Shown here piece by piece: positions 37,493-47,663 of a stretch of DNA of 64,000 nucleotides (position 1 is its first letter; each line of letters begins with the position of its first letter). A program made the position numbers and the translations under genes. Source of the DNA: Streptomyces sp. JHA26 (lineage in GTDB: Bacteria; Actinomycetota; Actinomycetes; Streptomycetales; Streptomycetaceae); contig NZ_BDJC01000004.1 of NCBI RefSeq assembly GCF_002005565.1, positions 62,001 to 126,000 on the forward strand, in the 5' to 3' direction. The notes beneath the pieces were generated by a model. The model had not been told where the DNA came from and did no database searches. It saw nothing but the letters and a program-made list of their open reading frames with translations.

Positions 37493-38238
37493 CGGGTGCC
37501 CGCCGACGGGGAAGGGGAGACGGAGGGGCGTTGCGCGCCCGCTCCGTCACCGGTGCGCAGCATCTCGTCGCGGGTGAGGAGCATCGCGTCCTGGTCGGGG
37601 TCCCAGGTCCACTGGAGCCGGTACTCGTAGCCCGCCACCTCCGACGGCGACCGGACGACCACCGACCGCCCGGCCAACTCGACCGCGCTCACGGCGTCCT
37701 CGTAGGACATGACCCGTACGAGCCGGCCCTTCTCCACGCCGTAGACGCGCACGGCGGTCATCTTCTCGGGCAGCAGCCGGAAGCCCAGCGTCATCTCGGG
37801 GCGCCCGTCACCGGTCAGGTCCCGGTAGTACGGCCGGAGCACGGGGCAGCGGGCGCTCTCGCCGGCCGCCGCGCAGTCGGCCATGCGGCGGGCCGTCTCG
37901 CGGTACGGGGCCTTGTCGCCCGCGTAGTCGTCCGGGTGCGCGGCGATCTCCGCCCGCACGGCGGCCACCGGGTCCGCACGGCGGATGTCGCCGCCCGGTA
38001 CGGCGACGCCCTCGACGACCTCGTGGTCCACCTCGCCGATGTCGTAGGCCGGGGACGACGCCGGCGTCAGGTCCGGCCACAGCCGGAGGGGGCTGACCGC
38101 GGTCGGTGCGGCGCCCGCGCTCCGCAGCCCGCCCGTGTCACCGCAGCCCGCGACCGTCACCGAGGCCGTCGCGGTCGCCAGCAGCAGTACGCAGGCGGCG
38201 GGGACACGGGCCGGGCGCCCACGGCGGCTGGGGAGCAC
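37489..38238 (-). CDS. CseA-like lipoprotein paired with the kinase
   Basis: A 249-residue lipoprotein. Signal sequence ending in the lipobox VAGC (Cys about 32), then a mature domain with ADPVAAVRAEIAAHP and the repeated-looking DLTGDGRPEMTLGFRLLP motif, similar in outline to the envelope lipoprotein CseA. GTG at 38238 with AGGAG. It overlaps the kinase gene start by 4 nt (GTGA), so the two are coupled and probably act together at the membrane. The typical cseB regulator and sigE gene are absent. Confidence 0.78.
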   Translation of the reverse strand: MLPSRRGRPARVPAACVLLLATATASVTVAGCGDTGGLRSAGAAPTAVSPLRLWPDLTPASSPAYDIGEVDHEVVEGVAVPGGDIRRADPVAAVRAEIAAHPDDYAGDKAPYRETARRMADCAAAGESARCPVLRPYYRDLTGDGRPEMTLGFRLLPEKMTAVRVYGVEKGRLVRVMSYEDAVSAVELAGRSVVVRSPSEVAGYEYRLQWTWDPDQDAMLLTRDEMLRTGDGAGAQRPSVSPSPSAGTR

Positions 38239-38438
38239 GGCACTCCTGCGGTTCGGTGAGGTCGTCGGTGGCCCGCACCCTCGTTCGTACGGGAGTCCAT
38301 TTTGCCTGCCCGGCCGCGTCCGGGGCCACCTGGCCGGCTTCCCGGCCCGCCCGAGGACCCGCCCCGCCCCCGTGCCGCGGCGGCCCGGTCTTGCCCCCGG
38401 GGCACCCTCCTGGTCCCATGGTTCCGGGGTGATGGTGC

Positions 38439-39242
38439 ATGAGCGGACTGCGCGTCGTACCGACCCGGCGGCACGGCCGGGAGCGGCTCTACGTCCGCCT
38501 CGCGGACGGCCGGGACATCGCCTGGTACGACCGTGAGGCGGCCCGGGTCAGCCTGCTGAGCGACGAGTGCGAGGACGAGGTGCTCGACGCCCTGGCGCCC
38601 TTCGTCACCGGCCCCGTCACCGTCGGCCCGCCCCCGGTCCCCACCCCCGCCGAGCTGGCCCGGCTCTTCCTCCACCCGGACGACGACCTCGCCCCCAACC
38701 GGCCCGGCGAGGCGCTCCTGGTCGCCCTGGACCGCGCCCCCGGCCCGGCGCACCGGCTGCGCCGCGACCCGCGCCGCCGGGAGCTGGCGGCCGAACAGCT
38801 GACCGGGCAGGTCCTCGACCGGCTCGACGGCGCCGGCTGGCGCACCCTGCACTCCGTCCCGCTGCCCGGCGGCGACCGCATCCACCACCTGGTGATCGGG
38901 CCCGGCGGCCTCTTCGCCGTCCACGTGCAGCCCGCCCGCAGGCAGCGGGTGCGGATCGCCGACCCGCTGGTCACGCTGGGCCGCCGCGCGCCGTGGCCCC
39001 TGCTGGACCGGGTCCGCGCCGACGCCGACCGCGCCTCCCGCGCCCTGACCGCCGAGGTCCGTCCGGTCCTGGTCCTCGTCGGCCCGGCCGGCGTCGAGGC
39101 CACGGTCCCGCCGCGCGGGGTCCGCGTCCTCACGGCCGAGGAGCTGCCCGGCCTGGCCCGCCCGGGCGGGGTCCTCAAACCGGCGGACGTGGAGGCCCTG
39201 CACGCGACGGCACGCGACCGCACCGCGTGGACACGGGCCTGA
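38439..39242 (+). CDS. NERD-domain (nuclease-related) protein
   Basis: A 267-residue protein. Its C-terminal half is a NERD domain: LDGAGWRTLHSVPLPGG, then HHLVIGPGGLFAV and later ALTAEVRPVLVLVGPAG. NERD domains resemble restriction-type nuclease folds, but here the usual acidic catalytic residues are partly replaced (HHL instead of DHL), so activity is uncertain. The N-terminal 110 residues are a distinct Arg/Pro-rich region. ATG at 38439; convergent with the DUF4142 gene. A second, disrupted NERD gene with the same architecture is at 56303-57157. Confidence 0.85.
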   Translation: MSGLRVVPTRRHGRERLYVRLADGRDIAWYDREAARVSLLSDECEDEVLDALAPFVTGPVTVGPPPVPTPAELARLFLHPDDDLAPNRPGEALLVALDRAPGPAHRLRRDPRRRELAAEQLTGQVLDRLDGAGWRTLHSVPLPGGDRIHHLVIGPGGLFAVHVQPARRQRVRIADPLVTLGRRAPWPLLDRVRADADRASRALTAEVRPVLVLVGPAGVEATVPPRGVRVLTAEELPGLARPGGVLKPADVEALHATARDRTAWTRA

Positions 39243-39264
39243 CCACCCGGACCGCCGGCCGCGG

Positions 39265-40002
39265 TCAGGGGGACGGCGTCGGTGTCGGTGAGGCCGTGTT
39301 CACGTTCAGGTCGGGGCGCGGCCTGAGGACGAGGACCCGTTCTCCCGGCCGGGGCGGGGGCGGGGTGACCTTCTCCTTCGGGAGCTTCGCCGGGCCGGTC
39401 TGCTGGAAGGTGACCCGGTCGTACTCGACCAGCCCGGTCCTCTCCAGGACCGTGATGTGGTCCAGGACGGTGTCGTTGGCCAGGTCGGCCAGCCGCCGCA
39501 CGAGCGTGTTCTTGGTGGTGGCCCGGATCCTGGCGATGGCCGGGAAGATCTGGCCGTGCGTCACGCGCATGATGTTGACCGCCGAGGAGTCGAACTCCTT
39601 GCCGTTCTTGGCGTCGACGGTCGCCACGAAGCCCTGCTGCTGCGGGGAGGCCTCGTTGGGCAGGGTGATGCCCAGCTCGGGGGCGATCTCGCGGCACATC
39701 GCGTCGAGGCCGGCGTGCCCGACGACCAGGTGCTCGCCGGCCGTGCGCATCTCCTCGGTCGTCCCGCGCCGCATGGCCATCTCGCCCAGCGGGTACTCCC
39801 ACAGCCCGGCGGCCCGGACCTTGACGACGAAGTCGCGGTCGGCCTCGGTGAGCGGACCGTACTTCGTGCTCGCGACGACGCGGTCCTGACCGCCGTCGGG
39901 CCTGTCCACACCGAGCAGGGCCGGGAAGGCCAGTGCGGTGAGGGTCAGGGTCATCGCGGCGAGCAGGACGACGACTCCGATCCTGCCGCGGGACAGCCGC
40001 AT
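39265..40002 (-). CDS. DUF4142 exported protein
   Basis: A 245-residue protein with an N-terminal membrane-spanning signal (VVVLLAAMTLTLTALAFPALL). The DUF4142 core (about 52-200, all helical, ferritin-like) contains LTEADRDFVVKVRAAGLWEYPLGE and RTAGEHLVVGHAGLD. The C-terminus is Pro-rich and ends in a Ser/Thr/Pro tail. Found in many actinobacteria; function unknown. The ATG at 40002 is the first in frame with a signal. Confidence 0.87.
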   Translation of the reverse strand: MRLSRGRIGVVVLLAAMTLTLTALAFPALLGVDRPDGGQDRVVASTKYGPLTEADRDFVVKVRAAGLWEYPLGEMAMRRGTTEEMRTAGEHLVVGHAGLDAMCREIAPELGITLPNEASPQQQGFVATVDAKNGKEFDSSAVNIMRVTHGQIFPAIARIRATTKNTLVRRLADLANDTVLDHITVLERTGLVEYDRVTFQQTGPAKLPKEKVTPPPPRPGERVLVLRPRPDLNVNTASPTPTPSP

Positions 40003-40127
40003 GATGCCTCCAGGGCGACGCGTGGGACTCGTACGCCAGGAAGTACGCGAACGGCGGCCGGATCGATCACCGTTCCGGCAGGAAAATCGGACCGGCCCGC
40101 CGCCCCGCCCCGTCCCACCCCGCCCGT

Positions 40128-40505
40128 TCAGCCGAGATCGGCCCCGTAGACCCGGTCGACGGTGATCGTGACCAGCACCCGGCGGTCGGACACCATGGCC
40201 GCGCGGTACTCGTCCCAGTCCGGGTGCTCCCCGGCGGCCGCCCGGTAGTACTCCACGAGCGCGTCGACCTCGGGCCCGTGCGGGTCGGTGCCCGGCCCGG
40301 TCAGGGTCGCCGTGCCCTCGGCGGTGGCCCAGGACCTGCCGTCCGGGGCGGTCACCTCCAGCGCGGCCCGCGGGTCCCGGCGCAGGTTGGCCGTCTTGGC
40401 CAGGCCCTCACGGGTCGAGACGCGGACGACGCCCGCCCCGGGGTCGTAGGACGGGGAGACGGGGGACAGCTGCGGGCGGCCGTCCGCCTTGATCGTCGCG
40501 AGCAC
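40128..40505 (-). CDS. PPOX-class F420/FMN-dependent enzyme; N-terminus uncertain
   Basis: A protein of the pyridoxamine-5'-phosphate-oxidase-like split-barrel family (PPOX-class, F420-dependent subset). It contains LATIKADGRPQLSPVSPSYD and STREGLAKTANLRRDPRAALEV. The first in-frame standard start is GTG at 40505 (125 residues), but the family N-terminus (FDPRALLAQSRLGV) lies upstream in frame to 40562, where the expected initiator position reads ATA instead of ATG. Either the gene has lost its start and uses GTG 40505, CTG or ATA, or the base is an error. Single gene. Confidence 0.78.
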   Translation of the reverse strand: MLATIKADGRPQLSPVSPSYDPGAGVVRVSTREGLAKTANLRRDPRAALEVTAPDGRSWATAEGTATLTGPGTDPHGPEVDALVEYYRAAAGEHPDWDEYRAAMVSDRRVLVTITVDRVYGADLG

Positions 40506-40630
40506 GCCGAGCCGGCTCTGCGCCAGCAGGGCGCGGGGGTCGAAGGAGGGTGTGGTGGTTATGGAGCGATCATCACCCCTCGCCCCGCCGCCTGTCCCGC
40601 GGACCGCCCGACGAGGGGGGCCGACCGTGG

Positions 40631-41554
40631 TCAGGGAACCGAGGGACCGCCCAGGTAGTCGCCGTCACGGTCGTAGGGCCAGGCATTGGCGACGCAGCCC
40701 TTGAGGCCCTTGATCTGCTGCATCATCGCGGGGGCGGGCCGGCCGGCGCCGGGGCAGGTCTCGTGGCCGTGGCCGATGCGGTGGCCGACCTCGTGGTTGA
40801 TGATCAGTGCCCGGTAGTCGCCGATCGGACCGTCGAACTCCGGGGAACCGAGCACCCAGCGCTTGAGGTTGACCACGACGTCCTTGCCGACGCTGCAGTT
40901 CACCTCGCCCCGGGTGAGCAGGCCCGCCGCGCCGCAGATCTCGTCGACGGTGCCGGGCGTGGCGATCCTCACCACGAAGTCGTACGAGCCCGAGCCGACG
41001 AGCCGGAAGGAGTCGGTGCCGTTGCGGGTCCAGCCGCGGGGGTCGGCGAGCACGTCGGCTATCTCGGCCGCCGCCGCGCCCGGCCGGATGTCGATGCCCT
41101 CCTCGACGAGCACCTTGTACCGCCGGACGCGGCCGCCGGTGCCCACCGTCGTGCCGTCGGCCCGCGCCGTGGTGAAGGTGCCGGGGCCGGTCGCGGGGAC
41201 GGCGACGGTGGAGGCGGACGGGGACGCGGAGGCGCCGGGGGACGCGGAGGCGGACGCGGAGGCGTCGGCGGACGGGGACGCGGACGGCGGACCGCCGGCG
41301 GTGCGGGGCCCGGCCGTCCGCTCGGCGGCCTCCACCGCGTCGGTCACGTCGGCCGCCTGATCGTCCGTCACCGCGGACCGGCCGTCGCGCCAGTGGGCGA
41401 CGGCGGCACCGGCGCCGACCAGCACGGCGCCGAAGGCGACGCCGGCCAGGGCCACGCGGAACGGACGCCGTCGCCGTGCCCGGCCGTGGCGCCTCGGCCC
41501 GGCACCACCCGACGCGGATCCGTGACGGGGCCGGCGGGCGGTGGATCGACCCAC
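40631..41554 (-). CDS. DUF3152 protein, predicted membrane-anchored metallopeptidase
   Basis: A 307-residue protein. Basic N-terminus, one transmembrane helix (about 33-54), a Ser/Ala-rich repetitive linker (about 85-115) and a C-terminal DUF3152 domain with a zincin-type motif NHEVGHRIGHGH and downstream Cys pair. Predicted extracellular zinc metallopeptidase, substrate unknown. GTG at 41554 after GAGAGG. Long linker with repeated SAS/SPS units is unusual but common in secreted actinobacterial proteins. Confidence 0.88.
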   Translation of the reverse strand: MGRSTARRPRHGSASGGAGPRRHGRARRRRPFRVALAGVAFGAVLVGAGAAVAHWRDGRSAVTDDQAADVTDAVEAAERTAGPRTAGGPPSASPSADASASASASPGASASPSASTVAVPATGPGTFTTARADGTTVGTGGRVRRYKVLVEEGIDIRPGAAAAEIADVLADPRGWTRNGTDSFRLVGSGSYDFVVRIATPGTVDEICGAAGLLTRGEVNCSVGKDVVVNLKRWVLGSPEFDGPIGDYRALIINHEVGHRIGHGHETCPGAGRPAPAMMQQIKGLKGCVANAWPYDRDGDYLGGPSVP

Positions 41555-41872
41555 GACGTGCTACCTCTCTCCTGGTCGGCGGGGCGGCGGATCGTGGTCC
41601 GGCCGCCGCGGGGACCCGGCACGGCAGAGGTGCCGGGCGGTGACACGGGTGCGGCGCACCCCCCTCGACACCCCTGGGCGTCGATGTGTCACAAAGATCA
41701 AACCGGAAGTGCGTGCGAAACCGTCGCAGGTCCTCGCGTGGGGCTTCTCACGCCGGTGCCCGGCCCCGGCGGGGCAACCCTCGGCCGTCCTCGGAGGTCC
41801 GCGCGTACCTCCGGCACACGCGTCGGGGCCGCCCGCGGAAGGCGGGCGGCCCCGACGCTCGACGGACCGGCG
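41555..41872. other. intergenic region between DUF3152 gene and whiE
   Basis: 318 bp without a credible gene. It holds the promoter of the DUF3152 gene and, at its right end, the terminator of the whiE minus-strand operon. Confidence 0.5.
41821..41857 (-). terminator. terminator of the whiE ORFI-VII operon
   Basis: A perfect 16-bp stem (CGTCGGGGCCGCCCGC / GCGGGCGGCCCCGACG) with a 5-nt GGAAG loop, 16 nt past the whiE ORFVII stop codon. Confidence 0.85.
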
Positions 41873-42208
41873 TCAGCCGGCGCTGGTCCGGTCCCAGGTG
41901 TAGAAGCAGCGCGCCATCGCGTCCTTGGGACTGCGCCAGGTCGCCGGGTCGTACGCCGACACGTACGGTTCGAGCCGCTCGCTGACACGGCGGAACTCCG
42001 GATGCCCGGTCAGCCGGCCGATGGTCGGGGCCGGGTCCTCGTCGCTCTCGATGAGGTGCAGGTACACACCGTCACCGAACTCGAAGAGACTGCGCCGGTT
42101 GACGCCCACCAGGTGGGGCAGCTCGCCGCGGTCGGACTCGGCGAACACCTTCGCGATGTCCGGTGCCGCGCCCGGTGCCATCCGGGCGACGATCAGGGTG
42201 TGGTGCAT
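41873..42208 (-). CDS. whiE-ORFVII: whiE ORFVII, TcmI-family polyketide cyclase
   Basis: A 111-residue protein of the TcmI/second-ring cyclase family, dimeric ferredoxin-like fold (HTLIVARMAP start, YLHLIESDEDP, and a C-terminal FYTWD). It is the last gene of the spore-pigment operon, 40 nt after the aromatase gene. It probably guides late ring closure of the polyketide. ATG at 42208 with GGGCACC-like spacing. Confidence 0.9.
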   Translation of the reverse strand: MHHTLIVARMAPGAAPDIAKVFAESDRGELPHLVGVNRRSLFEFGDGVYLHLIESDEDPAPTIGRLTGHPEFRRVSERLEPYVSAYDPATWRSPKDAMARCFYTWDRTSAG

Positions 42209-42248
42209 GGGGAGGTGCCCTTCGTCGGTGCCAGTCGGTTCGGCGGGG

Positions 42249-42999
<751 letters not shown>

Positions 43000-43096
43000 G
43001 CGAGGTACTCCTTCACTCGGATCGGCGCGCACCGGGGGCGGCGCCCGCTCGGGATGGTGGTGGCTCGGGGCGGGGTGGGACGGGTCCGGCCGGCGC

Positions 43097-44344
43097 TCAG
43101 CCGGTGGGCGCGCCCTGCCGCAGGACCAGCGCCGAGTTGCCGCCCATGAGCCCCCGGCCGAGGACCAGGGCCGTGCGCGGCTCGGCGGCCCGGGCCCGGC
43201 CGGCCACCAGGTCCAGGTCGTGGCAGACGTCGTACACGTTCGGGGTGGGCGGGATCAGCCCGTGCTCCATGGCGAGCACCGCGGTCGCCACGTCCAGCAC
43301 CGGTGCCGCGCAGTACGCCCGCCCGGTCCCGGTCTTGGGCGCGGTGACCGGCACCCGCCGCGCGTGCGGCCCGAGGGCGTCGGCGAGCGCGAGGGCCTCG
43401 GCCCGGTCGGCCTCCGGCACCCCGAGGGCGTCCGCGAACACCACGTCCACCTCCTCGGGCCGGCAGCCGGCCTCCGCCAGCGCGCCCTCGATCGCCCGCG
43501 CCAGCCCGGCCCGCGACTCCTCCCAGCGGGAGGCGCCGGTGAAGGTCGCCGCGTGCCCGGCCACCGTCGCCCGCACTTCGGCCCCGCGCTCGCGCGCCGC
43601 GCCCTCCTCCTCCAGCAGGAGCACGGCCCCGCCCTCGGCCGGCGCGAACCCGCAGGCCGCCTGCGTGAACGGGCGGTAGGCACGGTCCGCCTCGGTCGCC
43701 CGGCTCAGCTCGGGGTAGCCCAGCTGGCAGACGATCGAGTACGGGGCCAGCGGCGCCTCCGTCGCACCGCACACCACCGTGTCGGTACCGCCCCGCACGG
43801 TCAGTGCCGCGTGCGCCAGGGCGTCCAGACCGCCCGCCTCGTCGGCGGCGACGACACCGCAGGGACCCTTGAAGTCGTTGCTGATGGAGATCTGGCCGGT
43901 GCTGGCCGCGTAGAACCAGGCGATCGACTGGTACGGGCCGACGTACCGCGAGCCCTGGCCCCACAGGTTCTGCAGCTCCCGCTGCCCGAACTCGCCGCCG
44001 CCCGACCCCGCCGCGGTGACCACGCCCACCGAGTACGGCGAGGCGACGTCACCGCGGCCGAACCGCGCGTCGGTGAGCGCGAGCTGCGTGGCGCTCATCG
44101 CGAAGTGCGTGAACCGGTCGGTCTGGACGAGATACCGCTCGTCGATCAGTTCCGACGGGTCGAAGCCGCGTACCTCGCCCGCCACCTTCAGCGGCAGGTT
44201 CCCGCAGCCCTCCCGGGTGACGGGCCCGAGACTGCTGGTGCCGTCCGCGACCGCCTTCCAGTGCGCCTCCGCCCCGATGCCGTGCGGGGACACCACGCCG
44301 AGGCCGGTGACGACCGCCCGCCGGGGCCGTTGCCGTCCGCTCAT
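43097..44344 (-). CDS. whiE-ORFIV: whiE ORFIV, ketosynthase beta (chain-length factor)
   Basis: A 415-residue KS-beta that pairs with ORFIII and helps set chain length. It is KS-like ([12 protein letters not shown]) but the active-site Cys position is Glu169 ([10 protein letters not shown]), where most chain-length factors have Gln. The ATG overlaps the ORFIII stop by 4 nt (ATGA). The Cys in PCGVV is not at the catalytic position. Confidence 0.95.
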   Translation of the reverse strand: MSGRQRPRRAVVTGLGVVSPHGIGAEAHWKAVADGTSSLGPVTREGCGNLPLKVAGEVRGFDPSELIDERYLVQTDRFTHFAMSATQLALTDARFGRGDVASPYSVGVVTAAGSGGGEFGQRELQNLWGQGSRYVGPYQSIAWFYAASTGQISISNDFKGPCGVVAADEAGGLDALAHAALTVRGGTDTVVCGATEAPLAPYSIVCQLGYPELSRATEADRAYRPFTQAACGFAPAEGGAVLLLEEEGAARERGAEVRATVAGHAATFTGASRWEESRAGLARAIEGALAEAGCRPEEVDVVFADALGVPEADRAEALALADALGPHARRVPVTAPKTGTGRAYCAAPVLDVATAVLAMEHGLIPPTPNVYDVCHDLDLVAGRARAAEPRTALVLGRGLMGGNSALVLRQGAPTG

Positions 44345-45630
44345 CGCGGCCCTCCTTCCAATCCGGGACCAGAACCGGAACCGCTGAGTACGACGGCGGA
44401 CTGGAAGCCGCCGAAGCCGCTGCCCACCGACAGCACGTGCCGAAGCGAACGCTCCCGGGCCTCGCGCGGCACGTAGTCCAGGTCGCACTCGGGGTCGGGG
44501 GTCGTGTAGTTGGCCGTGGGCGGCACCACCTGGTGGTGCATCGCCAGCACGCACGCGGCCAGCTCGATCGAGCCGATCGCGCCGAGCGAGTGGCCCACCA
44601 TGGACTTGATCGAGCTCATCGGCGTCCTGTACGCGTGCTCGCCCAGCGACCGCTTGACCGCGGCGGTCTCGTGCCGGTCGTTCTGCTGGGTGCCGGAGCC
44701 GTGCGCGTTGACGTAGTCGACGGCGGTGGGGTCCAGCCGGGCCATGTCCAGCGCGGTGTCGATCGCCCGCGCCATCTCCAGGCCCTCCTTGGTGAGCCCG
44801 GTCATGTGGTAGGCGTTGCCGAAGGTCGCGTAGCCGGAGATCTCGCAGTACACGTCCGCGCCGCGGGCCCGGGCGTGCTCCAGGTCCTCCAGGACGAGCA
44901 CCGCCGCGCCCTCGCCCATGACGAAACCGTTGCGGTCGGCGTCGAAGGGCCGGGAGGCGTGCTCCGGGTCGTCGTTGTTCGGCGAGGTCGCCTTGATGGC
45001 GTCGAAGCAGGCCATGGTGATCGGCGATATCGGGGAGTCCGCCGCGCCCGCCAGGCACACGTCGACACGTCCCTCGGCGACGGCGTGGTAGGCGTACCCC
45101 ACCGCGTCCAGACCGGACGTGCACCCGGTGGACACGGTCTGCACCGGCCCGCGCACCCCGAACTCCTCGGCCACGGCCGACGAGAGCGTCGCCGGGGTGA
45201 AGGCCCGCTCCAGGTGCGGCTCGGCCCGCCGGTCGTCCACGTCCCACCGCGAGCCGCGCTCGCTGACCAGGACGTAGTCGTGCTCCAGCCGGGTCGTGCC
45301 ACCGACCGCGGTGCCCAGGGTGGCACCGGCCCGCCACGGGTCCAGCCGGCCCGGGTCGAGCTCCGCGTCGCGCACCGCCTCGGCGGCGGCGACGAGCGCG
45401 AACTGCACGTACCGGTCGCACCGCTGCACGGTGGCGAGGTCCAGCCCGAACGCGGACGGATCGAAGTCGCACTCGGCGGCGATCTGCGACCGCAGCCCGG
45501 CCGGATCGAAGAGGGAGATGCGGCGTGTCGCCGTACGGCCGTCGGACAGCAGGCCCCAGAACTGGGGCACGCCGATCCCGCCCGGGGCGACGACGCCTAT
45601 GCCCGTGACGGCGACCCGTCGCCGCGTCAT
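44341..45630 (-). CDS. whiE-ORFIII: whiE ORFIII, ketosynthase alpha
   Basis: A 429-residue type II PKS condensing enzyme. Catalytic Cys170 ([10 protein letters not shown]), His310 (VNAHGSGT) and His347 (SMVGHSLG) are all present. It extends malonyl units with ORFIV and ORFV to the spore-pigment polyketide (long chain, possibly dodecaketide as for curamycin-like pigments). ATG at 45630 overlaps ORFII by 4 nt. Expressed late in aerial hyphae in S. coelicolor. Confidence 0.97.
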   Translation of the reverse strand: MTRRRVAVTGIGVVAPGGIGVPQFWGLLSDGRTATRRISLFDPAGLRSQIAAECDFDPSAFGLDLATVQRCDRYVQFALVAAAEAVRDAELDPGRLDPWRAGATLGTAVGGTTRLEHDYVLVSERGSRWDVDDRRAEPHLERAFTPATLSSAVAEEFGVRGPVQTVSTGCTSGLDAVGYAYHAVAEGRVDVCLAGAADSPISPITMACFDAIKATSPNNDDPEHASRPFDADRNGFVMGEGAAVLVLEDLEHARARGADVYCEISGYATFGNAYHMTGLTKEGLEMARAIDTALDMARLDPTAVDYVNAHGSGTQQNDRHETAAVKRSLGEHAYRTPMSSIKSMVGHSLGAIGSIELAACVLAMHHQVVPPTANYTTPDPECDLDYVPREARERSLRHVLSVGSGFGGFQSAVVLSGSGSGPGLEGGPR

Positions 45631-46094
45631 GACACCACCTCGGCCGCGGCGGCGGGACGCCCGTGCCCGGCGCACCCCGCGTGGCCGTCGAGCGGCAGGG
45701 CGTTGCCCTCCGCGTCCTCCGTGTCGACGTGGCCGAGCTCCGGCCGCGGGGCCAGCGGCCCCAGGTGGAACACGATCCGCGCCTCGACGTCGCCGACGTT
45801 GCGGAAACGGTGGCGCACGTTCTGCGGGATCAGCACTCCCTGCCCGACGGAGAGCGCGTGCGGCGCCCCGTCCAGGTCCACCTCGAGCGCGCCGTCGGTG
45901 ACGTACACGAACTCCTCGGAGTACGGGTGGTAGTGCTCGGCGATGCGGTCGCCGGGCTGCACGATGGCCACGCCCATGAAACCGCTGGTCGACCCGGCGG
46001 TGGTGGGCGTGAGAAGGGCGCGGAGGTCTCCGCCGCGGCGCGTGTTGGGCGGGATGTCGCCGAGGGAGACGATGCGTACCTGCTGGTCTGTCAT
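45627..46094 (-). CDS. whiE-ORFII: whiE ORFII, cupin-type cyclase
   Basis: A 155-residue single cupin domain. Metal-binding residues appear in [13 protein letters not shown] and VRHRFRN. It is a pigment-specific cyclase/stabiliser. I chose ATG at 46094 (GGAG 8 nt upstream); a GTG at 46103 in frame is also possible. Overlaps the KS-alpha gene by 4 nt. Confidence 0.92.
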   Translation of the reverse strand: MTDQQVRIVSLGDIPPNTRRGGDLRALLTPTTAGSTSGFMGVAIVQPGDRIAEHYHPYSEEFVYVTDGALEVDLDGAPHALSVGQGVLIPQNVRHRFRNVGDVEARIVFHLGPLAPRPELGHVDTEDAEGNALPLDGHAGCAGHGRPAAAAEVVS

Positions 46095-46171
46095 GTCGGT
46101 CACTCCGGAAGGACGGAAGGCGGTGGGGAAGACCGGCGCGCGGCCCGGCCCGCGGGCCGCGCGCCGACGGG

Positions 46172-47395
46172 TCAGGAGGGGAGCGAACGCCGGTCGGTCA
46201 GCGGGGTCATGCGGGCCCGCGCGAGCAGCCGCGACAGCGTCCCGGCGTCCGACAGGGGCCCGTCGATGCCGACCGAGGCGGTGTCCAGCAGCCGCTCGGC
46301 CACCGCGACACCGGCCGCGTCGGCCGACCCCTCGCGGTCGTGCAGCCCCAGGACGAACGCGGGCGCCTCGTCCGGGTCACCGGCCACGTCGACGAGCCGT
46401 ACGACCAGGTCGTCGCGGTGGAAGACGGTGGCGGCGAGGACCGGACCGTCCGGGGTGTACACGGCGGACGCGTCCTGCCGGGCCAGCAGCCGGGCCAGTT
46501 CCGGCCCCGCACCGGCCCGGACCGGATAGAGCAGCGCACACCGCTGCGGGCGCGCCTCGGCCCCCGTCGCGGACGCCACGTGGTGGACGGCCGGCATCGC
46601 GGCCAGGGTGAAGAACCGCCGGGCGGAGTGCGGGTCCTTCAGGTCGCGGTCCTGTTCCAGGTACGGGTTCAGGGCCTCCTCGACCGCCCGCACCCCGGGC
46701 TGCCGGGCGACGTGGCGCAGCGCGGTCTGCAGATCGCCCCGCACCTCCACCGCCCGCACGATCCGGTTGCCGTGCATGAACAGCGAGGTGCGCAGCAGCC
46801 GGGTGTTCTCGTCGACCTGCGCCTCGGGGGAGGCGTAGTTGGACAGCAGCTCGGCGACCTTGGCCTCGCTGCCGGGCCGCACCGTGAAGGTCAGGGCGTG
46901 CCGGACGACGTTGCCCCCCACCCGGGGAGCGGCGCGCAGCGCCTCACCGGCCGCGGCGGACGCCCCGGCACCGTCGGCCGCGGTCTCCCGCAGCACGCTG
47001 TAGCGCAGGGAGCGGGTGTCGCGGACGCAGTCCTGCAGGGGCTCGACGGCCGTCAGGTGCTCGTCGCTGTTGACCCACGCCAGGAAGGGCGCCGCGCTCT
47101 CCCACTCACTGGTGAGCAGCCACTGCGTCGGGTTCTCCAGGGACTGGCACAGCTGGTCGCTGACATGACCCGGCACGGCCGCGACCCGGTGACGGATGCG
47201 CTCGTAGGCGTCGAGGAACTCCTGCTGCATGCCGTCGTGGATGTCCAGCATCAGCACGACCCGCACGCGCGATCCGTCGAACGCGGATATCGAGACGCCG
47301 CCCGCGTCCGCGGACACGGCGGCCGTCGCCCCGGCACCCGTGGCTGCGGCATTCGTCGATCCGGTGTCCGACGACACGACGGGAGAGACCGTCAT
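46172..47395 (-). CDS. whiE-ORFI: whiE ORFI, SchA/CurD-like protein
   Basis: A 407-residue protein with an N-terminal antibiotic-biosynthesis-monooxygenase-like domain ([22 protein letters not shown]) and a C-terminal SchA/CurD-type region ([18 protein letters not shown] and later [14 protein letters not shown]). The family occurs only with spore-pigment clusters, as far as I know. ATG at 47395 with GAGGTGGG upstream. First gene of the seven-gene operon; a 77-nt gap separates it from ORFII. Confidence 0.9.
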   Translation of the reverse strand: MTVSPVVSSDTGSTNAAATGAGATAAVSADAGGVSISAFDGSRVRVVLMLDIHDGMQQEFLDAYERIRHRVAAVPGHVSDQLCQSLENPTQWLLTSEWESAAPFLAWVNSDEHLTAVEPLQDCVRDTRSLRYSVLRETAADGAGASAAAGEALRAAPRVGGNVVRHALTFTVRPGSEAKVAELLSNYASPEAQVDENTRLLRTSLFMHGNRIVRAVEVRGDLQTALRHVARQPGVRAVEEALNPYLEQDRDLKDPHSARRFFTLAAMPAVHHVASATGAEARPQRCALLYPVRAGAGPELARLLARQDASAVYTPDGPVLAATVFHRDDLVVRLVDVAGDPDEAPAFVLGLHDREGSADAAGVAVAERLLDTASVGIDGPLSDAGTLSRLLARARMTPLTDRRSLPS

Positions 47396-47663
47396 CCGGC
47401 CCACCTCTTCTCAGGGGAACTTCCTCGTGTATGTGGGGATGCGACCGCCGCTGCGCGTGCCGTGTGCGGCGGGATGCGCCGGTCGCGTAAGCACGATCGT
47501 GGGCCGTGCCCGCGGGGACCGCGAACCAGACGGGTTAAGCGGGTGAAGCCTGAGCCGTCGCAGGCGTCGCGGGGCATGCATGAGAGCCCGGCCCCCTGCA
47601 TGTCACGGGACCTGCCACTCGACGACGGCCCGACCGGGGCCCGACGCAATGGAGGAACGCACG
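47396..47663. promoter_or_regulatory. divergent whiE promoter region
   Basis: 268 bp between ORFI (minus) and ORFVIII (plus). In S. coelicolor this gap holds the two developmentally controlled whiE promoters, one depending on the sporulation sigma factor SigF. I cannot place exact boxes here; a GTTAAGCGGGTGAAG stretch near 47534 lies upstream of ORFVIII and could be part of one. Confidence 0.6.
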
